From an uncultured bacterium (lineage in GTDB: Bacteria > Armatimonadota > UBA5829), in assembly GCA_938074205.1 (NCBI GenBank), contig CALJES010000004.1:124001-188000 (forward strand): a stretch of DNA of 64,000 nt, written 5' to 3'. The notes beneath the pieces are model-generated. The model did not search any database. It was given only the letters and a program-made list of their open reading frames with translations, and was not told where the DNA came from. Positions within the stretch are counted from its first letter, which is position 1, and the number at the start of each line of letters is the position of its first letter. Positions 1 through 6,840 of the stretch are shown here, piece by piece. The translations under genes were made by a program, and so were the position numbers.

Positions 1-1463
1 GTGACGACTGTCGCACCGGCTATTGCGGTGTTGTCTGGTTTTAGTACGTAGCCTTCTAAGGCGCCTGTGCCGACTACAGGTCCGACAGACACACTGCAGT
101 CGTCAAACCAAGCCATGCCGCTAACTCCTCGCAAGTTACATTCTATTCGCATGCTTTCCGCGCCTGGCGGCGCAATCGCGCTGACCGTCAACTGCGTCCA
201 GTTTTGGGTGGAATCCAATGCTTTGGACCAAGCTCCAGACCCCACAAAGGTGCCGTTTGCGTCCAAGAACCTGATCCTTAGTCTGGCACCTTGGAGTTTT
301 CCTCGCACAACATCCTGCGTCTTAACCCAAGCGGCGAATGTGTAGGTTTGGTTGGGTTTCACGGAGCCTGTGACGGTATTCTGCGTTATAGATACTTCGT
401 TTACGCCGTCTGCGAGCGACAATCGCTGCGACCGCAGACCTGCTTTTCTGATACTTGCGTCGACACCATAACACGAAACCGGCGTTTCGGGTTTCATCTG
501 CCACCAAGAAGCTACTCCCTGGGACTGACCCGGATTAGCATACTCGAACCCACAGTTGGACACAGTCAACTGATCACCCGGGAACAGCAATAGGAGGTCA
601 TCCTTGGGATTTCCCCAGAAGTCTATGAGACCGCCGTTGTAAAAGTGCGAATAATCAAATCCCCAGTTGTCGCTTAAAGTGAAGAACAAAACCCCATATA
701 CCCACTCGGGGTTATAGTTCTCCCGCGGAGTGCAAATGTTTTTCCAGCCGTTTACGAGGAATTGGCGCATGAGCTCGATCTCGGCAACACTCGGTGGAAC
801 ATAAGGCGAGATGCGTGGTACAGTGCGTAGTTCCCTTTTCGGTCCCCATCCCTCTCCAAGAAAGATGGGCTTATCTGCGTCGCCATACTTTTTCATTATG
901 TCTCGCAGTGTGCCCACAGCCCATATGTTGATCCCGGTATCCGGCTCATCTGAATAACAGTGGAAACCCACCAGCTGACACGATTCCCTGAACCCACACT
1001 TCTGGTAGAGAGTTTCGTAAGGTCCGTGAGTAAAACAGTTACCGCCGATGAGTTTGGCCTCCGGCGTAGATGATTTAGCATAGTTGGCGATGCGCTGCAA
1101 GGTTCTGCCGTAAGGTTCTGGGTCGCCATCCGGTTCGTTGCCCACGACGAAAAGTCTAACTCCCTTACGATAGTAGTAATCGAGTTCCTTCTCCTCAGCG
1201 TGGACGTAACCCGCTATCTCGCGCCCGGAAGCGAGCAACACGTCTATCGCCGCTTCTCTGGGGACATTGCAGTAACCGAGTTGCGCTGCCGAGTGTTTCA
1301 GCGCCAACGCTTGAACCTGAGCTGGTGCGCCGTGGTCCGAATGGCCGAAGCCCGGCACCGCTCGGCCTATCACTGTTACAAAGCCGGGTTTAGGTGCTCC
1401 TATGGCTGTGCCCACTGTTATTACTCCTGAAATGAAGGTCAAACCAAGGATCCTCGCTTGCAA
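1..1463 (-). CDS. Secreted clan GH-A-type glycoside hydrolase with C-terminal carbohydrate-binding domain (partial, runs off left edge)
   Basis: The minus strand is open from a TTG codon at 1463 to the window edge, giving about 487 residues with no stop. The TTG follows a GGAGGGG ribosome site at 1472-1478 and an in-frame stop, and begins a signal-peptide-like segment (residues 1-23). A TIM-barrel glycosidase reading is supported by VVGNEP (Glu about 110, candidate acid/base) and FLGEGW (Glu about 204, candidate nucleophile). After about residue 290 comes a beta-rich region like CBM4/9 domains (ending in AWFDDCSVSV), then the start of a carboxypeptidase-regulatory-like repeat (GALEGYVLKPDN). 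Probably an extracellular polysaccharide-degrading enzyme; substrate unknown. It lies 50 bp after the ImmA/IrrE gene and could be cotranscribed with it. The family call is from motifs only. Confidence 0.75.
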   Translation of the reverse strand, partial: MQARILGLTFISGVITVGTAIGAPKPGFVTVIGRAVPGFGHSDHGAPAQVQALALKHSAAQLGYCNVPREAAIDVLLASGREIAGYVHAEEKELDYYYRKGVRLFVVGNEPDGDPEPYGRTLQRIANYAKSSTPEAKLIGGNCFTHGPYETLYQKCGFRESCQLVGFHCYSDEPDTGINIWAVGTLRDIMKKYGDADKPIFLGEGWGPKRELRTVPRISPYVPPSVAEIELMRQFLVNGWKNICTPRENYNPEWVYGVLFFTLSDNWGFDYSHFYNGGLIDFWGNPKDDLLLLFPGDQLTVSNCGFEYANPGQSQGVASWWQMKPETPVSCYGVDASIRKAGLRSQRLSLADGVNEVSITQNTVTGSVKPNQTYTFAAWVKTQDVVRGKLQGARLRIRFLDANGTFVGSGAWSKALDSTQNWTQLTVSAIAPPGAESMRIECNLRGVSGMAWFDDCSVSVGPVVGTGALEGYVLKPDNTAIAGATVV

Positions 1464-1513
1464 GGTGCGTCATCCCCCTCCTCAAGAAAGCTTTCCCCTG
1501 TGTCGTGCAGAGT

Positions 1514-2044
1514 CTACAGCACACGCCGCCGCCATGTAACCAACCCCAATTCCCTGAGACGGCGCCGCATTGCCCAACGGGATACTCCGAACCGCCCCGC
1601 CATTATTGCAACGCGCTTTCCGGGGTTGGACTCCAACTCGTTAAAATAAGACCTAACAATTTCCTCAGGCATCAGAAGTACAGCGGCAAACCGATCACAG
1701 GCGCGCTCCAACAAGGTACGCCGCCTGCTTTCCGTGTCCAGAAAGAACAAGCGCTCAGTGCTAGATATTCTGCCGGCAAGCAGGTGATGTCCGATCTCGT
1801 GAGCGAGGGTGAACCTACGGCGTTCCAATGGTTTTAGATAGCTTGAGTTTATCGCGATTACCGGCGGAGCACCCGGCAGGCGAAGGTATAATCCATCTAT
1901 CTGGGGAACAAACTCGCGGTATTCAACGATCAAGTTGAGCTTGGCTGCTACCCTATCCAAATCTACAGGTGGTTCGAGCGCAAGAGTGCGCCAGGCCTTA
2001 TAAGCAAGAAGCTCAGATTCGCTTTCGAAGTGGAGTTTGCTCAA
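1514..2044 (-). CDS. ImmA/IrrE-family zinc metallopeptidase
   Basis: 176 residues with a zincin motif HEIGHH at residues 82-87 preceded by RRRFTLA, the signature of ImmA/IrrE peptidases (PF06114). Family members cleave a partner XRE-type repressor (ImmA-ImmR of ICEBs1, IrrE-DdrO of Deinococcus). The upstream neighbour, ending 6 bp before this TTG start, is exactly such a regulator, so the pair is probably a two-gene derepression switch. The N-terminal part (YKAWRTLALEPPVDLDRVAAKLNL) is typical of the family. Basic C-terminus (RRRLRELGLVTWRRRVL). Cytoplasmic; the inducing signal is unknown. Confidence 0.85.
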   Translation of the reverse strand: MSKLHFESESELLAYKAWRTLALEPPVDLDRVAAKLNLIVEYREFVPQIDGLYLRLPGAPPVIAINSSYLKPLERRRFTLAHEIGHHLLAGRISSTERLFFLDTESRRRTLLERACDRFAAVLLMPEEIVRSYFNELESNPGKRVAIMAGRFGVSRWAMRRRLRELGLVTWRRRVL

Positions 2045-2050
2045 CTGTGA

Positions 2051-2410
2051 CTAGCCCTTCTTTCGCGCGTATCGATTCTGCACTTCCTTGACGAAGTCAA
2101 GAATCTGACGCTTTCCTTCCTCGGGGATATCGCTCTGGCCTCTGAGGGCGAATTCTACGGCTTTCACGACGTCCATGTCCTGCATTTTAGGCGCGTAACC
2201 AGCGCTGAGTCGGAGTTCGTTCTCGTCCAGTTCCGGAAACGCAGCGCAGATTCGAGCAATGATGTCCTCAGATGGCACACGTCCGTCGGACATGTCCTTC
2301 CAATACGCTGCGCTGACGCCAGTTTCCAATGCGGCACTTCGATACGTCAGCTGCTTCCGCTGCATAAACTCCTTGATTATGCGTCCGAATTCGGATGAAA
2401 CTCTGCTCAT
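2051..2410 (-). CDS. XRE-family transcriptional regulator paired with ImmA/IrrE peptidase
   Basis: 119 residues; residues about 8-60 form a Cro/CI-like helix-turn-helix (KQLTYRSAALETGVSAAYW with a following recognition segment). ATG start at 2410 is preceded by AGGGA at 2416-2420. A consensus-like promoter (TTGACC, 17 bp, TACGAT) lies just upstream, and an inverted repeat GCTAC-N8-GTAGC covers its -10 box, which suggests autorepression. The C-terminal half (residues 70-119) has no recognisable domain and could be the segment cleaved by the peptidase. Known for the family: repressor inactivated by the partner peptidase. Target genes beyond its own operon are not visible. Confidence 0.8.
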   Translation of the reverse strand: MSRVSSEFGRIIKEFMQRKQLTYRSAALETGVSAAYWKDMSDGRVPSEDIIARICAAFPELDENELRLSAGYAPKMQDMDVVKAVEFALRGQSDIPEEGKRQILDFVKEVQNRYARKKG

Positions 2411-2426
2411 AGTAGTCCCTCCGTTC

Positions 2427-2465
2427 GCTACAAGTTATCGTAGCACCGGACTTAACGTCGGTCAA
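2427..2465 (-). promoter_or_regulatory. Promoter and probable autoregulatory operator of the XRE-ImmA operon
   Basis: On the minus strand TTGACC (2465-2460) and TACGAT (2442-2437) are separated by exactly 17 bp. The inverted repeat GCTAC-N8-GTAGC at 2427-2444 overlaps the -10 hexamer, the usual position for a repressor site. The bases match an ordinary sigma-70 promoter; the operator role is inferred from position. Confidence 0.55.
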
Positions 2466-2551
2466 TAGCGGTTGCTGACCTGATGCCGGATGTCTAGCGA
2501 CCCGCGGAGAAGCATAATTTAGATGTCACACAACAAGACCAGTGAGCATCC

Positions 2552-3634
2552 TCATTCGATGTATTCTACTGTCGCACGTCCCACGAAGTCTTGCGCCAGT
2601 CTTTCTGCTAAAGCTACTACCGCCGGTTTTTCCGTTTCAAAATGACCTGCGTCAATTATTGAAAGACCCATCACCAGTGAGTTTTGGACGTCGTGATATC
2701 TCCAATCTCCCGTTACATACACATCCGCTCCGGCTGATAATGCCTCTTTGTAAAGCGAGGAACCATTGCCTCCGCATACCGCCACTCTTTTGACGAGTTT
2801 CTCTGGGTCACCGAAAAGCCTAGGGAATCCGACCTCCAGCTCGCGCTGTACAAATTCGGCATATTCTCTCAACGTCATTTCGCAATCGAGATCTCCCACT
2901 CTACCCAGACCCACCCTCGGCGCCTCATTGGCCAATGGGTAGATATCATACGCGACTTCCTCGTACGGGTGATTCTCGCGCATAGCACTCAGCACTTCTG
3001 CAAGCACCGAGCGCGTGCACAGCATTTCCAACCGCCATTCCTCAACTTCTTCAAGCCTGCCCGCAGAGCCGACATAAGGCCGCGCCCCTTCTTCCGGCAC
3101 AAATGAGCCTACGCCCTTAGTTCGAAAACTGCAACATGAGTACTCGCCGATGCGACCAGCGCCTGCTTGCGCCATTGCATTTCTTACCGTGACCAACGCT
3201 TCATCTGGTACAAACACAACAACCTTGTAGTACTCGTCGCTGCGAGCTTTACAAAGCGGCTGGACGTTCGTCAGCTTCAGCTTACTAGCGAGAATGTCAC
3301 TCACGCCACCAGGAACACAATCATAGTTCGTATGCATCACGTAGAGAGCAGTGTGCGATTGAGCAATTTTAATCGCCCTTTCGGCGATTGGATCTCCCTT
3401 AGTAAGAGACTTAAGCGGATTCCTGATAAGAGGATGGTGAGTCACGATCAACTCCGCCCCGCGAGATATGCTCTTGTCGACCACACTCTCCGACGGGTCT
3501 ACTGCCACACAGATGCGCTCGACGGATGTCGAGGGATCCCCTATCTGCAGACCTATGGCGTCATTGGGTTCGGCCATCCAACTGGGCGCTATTCGCTCCA
3601 AGTGTCTGATAACATCGCTGACAGTAACCATCAT
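2552..3634 (-). CDS. Nif3-like dinuclear metal-centre protein with PII-like insert (YqfO type)
   Basis: About 360 residues, the length of the long form (Bacillus YqfO, about 370) rather than the short E. coli YbgI form. Metal-binding histidines lie in VTHHPLIRNP near the N-terminus and in DAGHFETEKP near the C-terminus, as in the Nif3 family (PF01784). The middle (YYKVVVFVPDEALVTVRNAM through NHPYEEVAYDIYPL) matches the cystatin/PII-like insertion domain. The ATGATG pair at 3634-3629 with GGGGG just upstream is preferred to an upstream TTG. Often annotated GTP cyclohydrolase I type 2 homologue; the biochemical role of the family is unsettled. A TTGCAA-17-TTAGAT promoter candidate lies upstream. 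Confidence 0.9.
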   Translation of the reverse strand: MMVTVSDVIRHLERIAPSWMAEPNDAIGLQIGDPSTSVERICVAVDPSESVVDKSISRGAELIVTHHPLIRNPLKSLTKGDPIAERAIKIAQSHTALYVMHTNYDCVPGGVSDILASKLKLTNVQPLCKARSDEYYKVVVFVPDEALVTVRNAMAQAGAGRIGEYSCCSFRTKGVGSFVPEEGARPYVGSAGRLEEVEEWRLEMLCTRSVLAEVLSAMRENHPYEEVAYDIYPLANEAPRVGLGRVGDLDCEMTLREYAEFVQRELEVGFPRLFGDPEKLVKRVAVCGGNGSSLYKEALSAGADVYVTGDWRYHDVQNSLVMGLSIIDAGHFETEKPAVVALAERLAQDFVGRATVEYIE

Positions 3635-3671
3635 TGCCCCCGATATACTCAACTCGAATGATGAGTACTCT

Positions 3672-3700
3672 ATCTAACGCGAACCGAAAAGTTATTGCAA
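3672..3700 (-). promoter_or_regulatory. Candidate promoter for the Nif3-like gene
   Basis: TTGCAA (3700-3695) and TTAGAT (3677-3672) are 17 bp apart on the minus strand, about 40 bp ahead of the start codon. Moderate match to sigma-70 consensus only. Confidence 0.4.
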
Positions 3701-3729
3701 GTTATTCTACAACAAAGGCCCCAAGATGC

Positions 3730-3762
3730 GAAAAAAGAACCTTCGGTCATGATAACCGAAGG
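3730..3762 (-). terminator. Rho-independent terminator (minus strand)
   Basis: An 8-bp perfect stem (CCTTCGGT at 3740-3747 with ACCGAAGG at 3755-3762) is followed on the minus strand by TTCTTTTTTC. It lies about 120 bp beyond a first terminator of the PEP-CTERM gene, so it may back that one up or may be left over from a lost gene between them. Confidence 0.65.
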
Positions 3763-3880
3763 CAACTAGCTTTCTGAAATGAAATTGCCGGTGTGCTACT
3801 TCTTCCCTCGAGCGAGGCTGAGCAAGCCGATCAGCTAGCACAGCGCTGGGTACACAGGGTGATCGATTAGTAGCCGCGTG
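3763..3880 (-). other. Possible decayed PEP-CTERM tail between two terminators
   Basis: This 118-bp stretch holds no gene. On the minus strand a short frame reads LIGLLSLARGKK then stop (about 3799-3837), resembling the transmembrane-basic end of a PEP-CTERM signal, but an in-frame TAG lies directly before it and no Pro-Glu-Pro precedes it. Its own downstream terminator (3730-3762) would fit a remnant gene. Weak evidence. Confidence 0.2.
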
Positions 3881-3914
3881 AGAAAAAGCCGCCGATCTCG
3901 CCGACCGGCGGCTT
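3881..3914 (-). terminator. Terminator of the PEP-CTERM gene at 3947-4675
   Basis: A 9-bp stem, AAGCCGCCG (3886-3894) with CGGCGGCTT (3906-3914), ends on the minus strand in a TTTTTCT run. It lies 33 bp past the stop codon of the gene. Confidence 0.75.
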
Positions 3915-3946
3915 CATTCAGATTACCTGTTGTCTAAGCGCATTCT

Positions 3947-4675
3947 CTACGCGCGTCTGCGCCGCATTCCTACAAGAGCGATCAGGCCTGTGCCAAGTGC
4001 TACCAAGCTTGTCGGCTCGGGAACGATTTCTACCTTGATGTCATCGTACCAAGCACCGGCATTGTTGTTCGTCAGGCCCGAACCCACTCTGATTCGGGTA
4101 ATGCCGTACACTGCCGTAGTGGTCGCAGTCGCTCCCAGTTGGTCGTCAATCCAGAATTTGATAGTCCCGTCTAGGAACTGCTCAACCTTCATGGAGTGCC
4201 ACACGTTGGCGACGCGGGCAATGGTGGTATTACCCCAGTTAACACTTCCAATTGCAACTCGGAAGTTGTACTTGGTGGTGTCGGCTGGAGGTGCATTGTA
4301 CACTCCCAGGCTTATTAACTGCTGGAGCGATCCGCTGCCGCCACCGCCGCTGTAGCTGTGGATCTGCAGATATTCGCGTGTGGTCGCTGACTTGTGCATA
4401 AAGTTCCAGCTCACCACCCACAGCTTCGGGCTCTCAGTCGCCCAGTTGTAGTCCTTGGCGTTTGTGTAGTTTGTGGTTGCGTTGTCCGCAGTCTTGAGCG
4501 ACCACTGACCGCCGGGAGTGGTATTCTGGGTGTTGTCCAGAGTCGCGAACGGACCCGAACCGTAGTCCACCCAGCCGTCGGTTCCGGTCTCCCAGTCCTC
4601 AAAAAGAATAACCTGGGCACCGGCAGGGGCTAATGCTACGGCCATTACGGCGAGCAAAGCCAAAATCATTCTCAT
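3947..4675 (-). CDS. PEP-CTERM sorting-domain protein, secreted
   Basis: 242 residues. An N-terminal signal peptide (cleavage likely after APAGA, residue about 20) and a C-terminal VPEP motif followed by a hydrophobic helix and RRRRA define a PEP-CTERM protein, a class handled by an exosortase (none is in this window). The middle part (FEDWETGTDGW ... WHSMKVEQFLDGTIKFWIDD ... AWYDDIKVEIVPEP) resembles a concanavalin/LamG-like jelly roll seen in surface proteins of this kind. Strong ribosome site AAAGGAGGG at 4682-4690. It has its own promoter with a shared upstream element and a structured leader, and its own terminator. Specific ligand unknown. Confidence 0.85.
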   Translation of the reverse strand: MRMILALLAVMAVALAPAGAQVILFEDWETGTDGWVDYGSGPFATLDNTQNTTPGGQWSLKTADNATTNYTNAKDYNWATESPKLWVVSWNFMHKSATTREYLQIHSYSGGGGSGSLQQLISLGVYNAPPADTTKYNFRVAIGSVNWGNTTIARVANVWHSMKVEQFLDGTIKFWIDDQLGATATTTAVYGITRIRVGSGLTNNNAGAWYDDIKVEIVPEPTSLVALGTGLIALVGMRRRRA

Positions 4676-4808
4676 CTTTCTTCCCTCCTTTCAAAATGAT
4701 TAAAAAGAACTTCCTCCCCCCGCCTCGATGTTTCGGTGCACGGGATAGAGCTATCGGTTAGCGCCTTGCGTCTGGGTTGTCAGACGCGAAACGCGCTCTC
4801 CTACCGGT

Positions 4809-4861
4809 ATATTATCCTCAAGGGACGGCTTAGTCAAGTGAGTGGCGGAAAATCAGGTATT
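4809..4861 (-). promoter_or_regulatory. PEP-CTERM gene promoter with shared upstream element (copy 1)
   Basis: On the minus strand: AATACCTGATTTT (4861-4849), 11 bp gap, TTGACT (4837-4832), 17 bp spacer, TAATAT (4814-4809). The same element, gap and spacer recur before the PEP-CTERM gene at 58671-60032. This looks like a sigma-70 promoter with an activator or UP-type site centred near -60; the bound protein is unknown. Confidence 0.6.
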
Positions 4862-4904
4862 TTTACCAGCGCTGTACAGCTTCCTCACGTATGAGCCACG
4901 CATC

Positions 4905-4917
4905 AATACCTGTTTTC
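4905..4917 (+). promoter_or_regulatory. Third copy of the AATACCTGWTTT element
   Basis: AATACCTGTTTTC on the plus strand, 99 bp before the phosphodiester glycosidase start codon. Unlike the other two copies, no TTGAC-type -35 box lies 11 bp downstream, so its role is uncertain; it could act on either divergent gene. Confidence 0.35.
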
Positions 4918-5015
4918 GATTCAAACCGGCAATTATACCGGCGAACAAAAGCCCGGAAGGCATCACTTATGCAGATATCATCAGTGTAGTGTGTAGTCGG
5001 AGGAGGGGCGCCACT

Positions 5016-5813
5016 ATGATAAGGGCAGCTGTTCTGGCTATGTCTGTTCTCTTCGGATGCAGCGGTGCATATTCCTCGCAGACGTCCAGCATAGCATACC
5101 AGCGAATCCGACACGAGCATCTTGTTGCGCACGTCGTAACCGTCAATCTGCAGGATCCGGATGTCAAAGTGTCCGTGGCGTTGGCCTCTGGCGGAACTGG
5201 AAATGCTGAGACCTTCAAGTCTATAGTGAGCCGCACACGTCCCTATCTGGCGATCACCGGCACATTCTTTGACACAAAGAGCTTGAAACCCACGGGCGAT
5301 ATCGCACTGTTCGGCACGCTTGTTTATTCAGGTGTCATTGGCTCAGCGCTTACAGTAGACCAAAACAACAACGCGCGTATAATACCTCTCGAAACCGGTC
5401 GTCAGAACGGGTGGCAAGGCTGCGAAACAGTCCTGTGTGCCGGTCCAACTTTGGTTGCAAATGGCAAGGTCGCGATCGCGCTTAAACACGAGGGCTTTCG
5501 GTCAACGCTGCTGTCCTCGACGAGGCGCACCGGCGTGGGCATAACCGAAAACGGCAAGCTACTGCTAGTTTGCGTCAACCGCCGAGCCTCGCTTTATGAT
5601 CTGGCAAAGCTCTTCATTCACCTCAAAGCCAGGGATGCCGTGCTTTTAGATGGGGGGTCATCAACGGCTCTGTATTACAATGGACGATATCTTGCGATGC
5701 CGGGTCGGACACTTACTAACTGTTTGGTTGTGTATTCGAGCCTCAGCGATTACAATGCCGCGAAGAACCTTCTTGCTCCCCCGGATATGTTGGCAAAAGC
5801 GCAGACACGCTGA
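5016..5813 (+). CDS. Secreted phosphodiester glycosidase-domain (NAGPA) protein
   Basis: 265 residues from the ATG at 5016, chosen because CGGAGGAGGGG (4999-5009) precedes it and a signal peptide follows (residues 1-20, possibly a lipoprotein: LFGCSGAYS). The body matches the phosphodiester glycosidase domain (PF09992): AITGTFFDTKSLKPTGD, then TGVGITENGKLLLVCV and the conserved AVLLDGGSSTALYYNG near the end. Homologues include the human uncovering enzyme and bacterial exopolysaccharide or sporulation proteins; a role in trimming a surface glycan is plausible. Divergent from the PEP-CTERM gene and sharing its upstream region. Confidence 0.85.
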   Translation: MIRAAVLAMSVLFGCSGAYSSQTSSIAYQRIRHEHLVAHVVTVNLQDPDVKVSVALASGGTGNAETFKSIVSRTRPYLAITGTFFDTKSLKPTGDIALFGTLVYSGVIGSALTVDQNNNARIIPLETGRQNGWQGCETVLCAGPTLVANGKVAIALKHEGFRSTLLSSTRRTGVGITENGKLLLVCVNRRASLYDLAKLFIHLKARDAVLLDGGSSTALYYNGRYLAMPGRTLTNCLVVYSSLSDYNAAKNLLAPPDMLAKAQTR

Positions 5814-5845
5814 CCAGCTTTCCGTAAAAAATCTCCAAAAACCGA

Positions 5846-5874
5846 TTGACATCGTAGTTTCCTGCTGATACACT
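5846..5874 (+). promoter_or_regulatory. Promoter of the cobalamin-riboswitch operon
   Basis: TTGACA (5846-5851), 17 bp, TACACT (5869-5874). Transcription would begin near 5881, about 20 nt before the riboswitch P1 stem. Confidence 0.6.
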
Positions 5875-5898
5875 GTAACAAAACTGAATACTGTTCGC

Positions 5899-6048
5899 TT
5901 GTAGGGCTCTAGGGAAGACGGTGAAAGTCCGTCACGGGCCCGCCGCTGTAACCGGGGACGAACCGGCCGTATCCACTGTCCGTAGGTAGCAACGGATGGG
6001 AAGGGGTCGGGGTAGGATGATCCGGAAGTCAGAAGACCTGCCCTACGA
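5899..6048 (+). promoter_or_regulatory. Cobalamin (B12) riboswitch
   Basis: The sequence carries the conserved B12-box and core elements: GGTGAAAGTCC (5920-5930), GGGCCCGCCGCTGTAACCGG (5936-5954) and GGAAGTCAGAAGACCTGCC (6023-6042). GTAGGG (5901-5906) pairs with CCCTAC (6041-6046) to close P1. This matches the adenosyl/hydroxocobalamin class (Rfam Cobalamin family). It ends about 30 nt before the pseudopilin start codon at 6080, so control of ribosome access at GGAGG (6070-6074) is likely. Such switches normally repress B12 uptake or synthesis genes when the cofactor is plentiful; none of the usual btu or cob genes follows here. Confidence 0.93.
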
Positions 6049-6079
6049 GCTTTCGAACGGTTCATCTTCGGAGGCAAAG

Positions 6080-6835
6080 ATGACGGTCGAGCAGCGCAGT
6101 GCAAGTCGGGCTCTTGGCCAAAGTTGTATCCGGGATGGGCTAAGAGCCCGTTTCGGTTTTAGTCTAGTCGAGCTCCTCGTGGTTGTTGCCATCATCGCCG
6201 CAATCGTCGCGGTGATGGTTCCTATTGTAACGGCAGCGAAGGAAGGTGCTCGCCAAACCAAGTGCGCTTCTAATCTGAAGCAGCTTATCTCAGCGTGGGC
6301 CCTTTACGCCGATGACAACTCAGGCCGCGCCTGCCCATCCTACTACTTTGACTGGAACACGAATACTGAGTACGCCTGGGATTTCGTGCTGCGCTGGTCG
6401 TCGTTTCCGCCGGATTACAAGTTTGGGCTCCTCGCGCGCTACACAAAAAACCATCAGATAAATAACTGCCCCTCTTTTGTCGGTAACGGGTGGGGAAGAC
6501 CGTATACGGGATATGCCTACAACGCGACGTACATTGGAGGCGATCCAGCAATGGGCATAAGCCCGTGCGCCGTTGGGCAAATAGCCCAACCCTCGCGAAA
6601 GGTTGTGTTCGCAGACGGAGGGTTCGGTAACCCTGTGAACGCTCAGAACTTCCTGCGTGCACCCAGCGATCCACTGTTTTCGGCAGGAAAGATTCACTTC
6701 AGACACAACGGCTTCGCCAACGCCGCTTATGCAGACGGTCATGTGGCACGGTCAAACAAGAAATTCAAATACGACCCCAAAGAACCTGAGTGTGGTGCTC
6801 TATCTGAGGACGACTCTGCCTATTGCCTGAGGTGA
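6080..6835 (+). CDS. H-X9-DG-type pseudopilin under cobalamin riboswitch control
   Basis: 251 residues from the ATG at 6080; GGAGG ends 5 bp upstream. An upstream ATG at 5996 lies inside the riboswitch and is rejected. Residues about 23-48 form a type IV prepilin signal (RARFG then [19 protein letters not shown], with Glu at position 5 after the cleaved Gly), so it is processed by a prepilin peptidase. The C-terminal region has [15 protein letters not shown], the H-X9-DG signature of the large pseudopilin family common in Planctomycetes and Armatimonadota (DUF1559-like). First gene of a three-gene operon, with the next start 5 bp past its stop. Riboswitch control suggests a part in corrinoid capture or uptake; that is inference. 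Confidence 0.88.
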   Translation: MTVEQRSASRALGQSCIRDGLRARFGFSLVELLVVVAIIAAIVAVMVPIVTAAKEGARQTKCASNLKQLISAWALYADDNSGRACPSYYFDWNTNTEYAWDFVLRWSSFPPDYKFGLLARYTKNHQINNCPSFVGNGWGRPYTGYAYNATYIGGDPAMGISPCAVGQIAQPSRKVVFADGGFGNPVNAQNFLRAPSDPLFSAGKIHFRHNGFANAAYADGHVARSNKKFKYDPKEPECGALSEDDSAYCLR

Positions 6836-6840
6836 TTCAC

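Larger units (their letters stand above)
4676..5015. other. Divergent intergenic region between PEP-CTERM and phosphodiester glycosidase genes
   Basis: A 340-bp gap without a supported gene. It contains the minus-strand promoter of the PEP-CTERM gene, a GC-rich leader (about 4700-4805) and two copies in opposite orientation of the element AATACCTGWTTT (minus strand 4861-4849; plus strand 4905-4916). In the leader the minus-strand transcript can fold as nested stems CGGT/ACCG, AGCGC/GCGCT and GCGTCTG/CAGACGC. I see no clear plus-strand promoter; TTATAC at 4933-4938 lacks a good -35. A CCGG-N8-CCGG dyad surrounds it. Confidence 0.5.

Noticed and set aside
1514-2410. Prophage or ICE signalled by the ImmA-XRE pair
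   Set aside because: No integrase, excisionase, replication or structural genes were seen next to it within the window.
5996-6079. In-frame upstream ATG that would lengthen the pseudopilin by 28 residues
   Set aside because: It lies within the cobalamin riboswitch, lacks a ribosome site, and encodes a sequence not found in prepilins; GGAGG before 6080 fits better.
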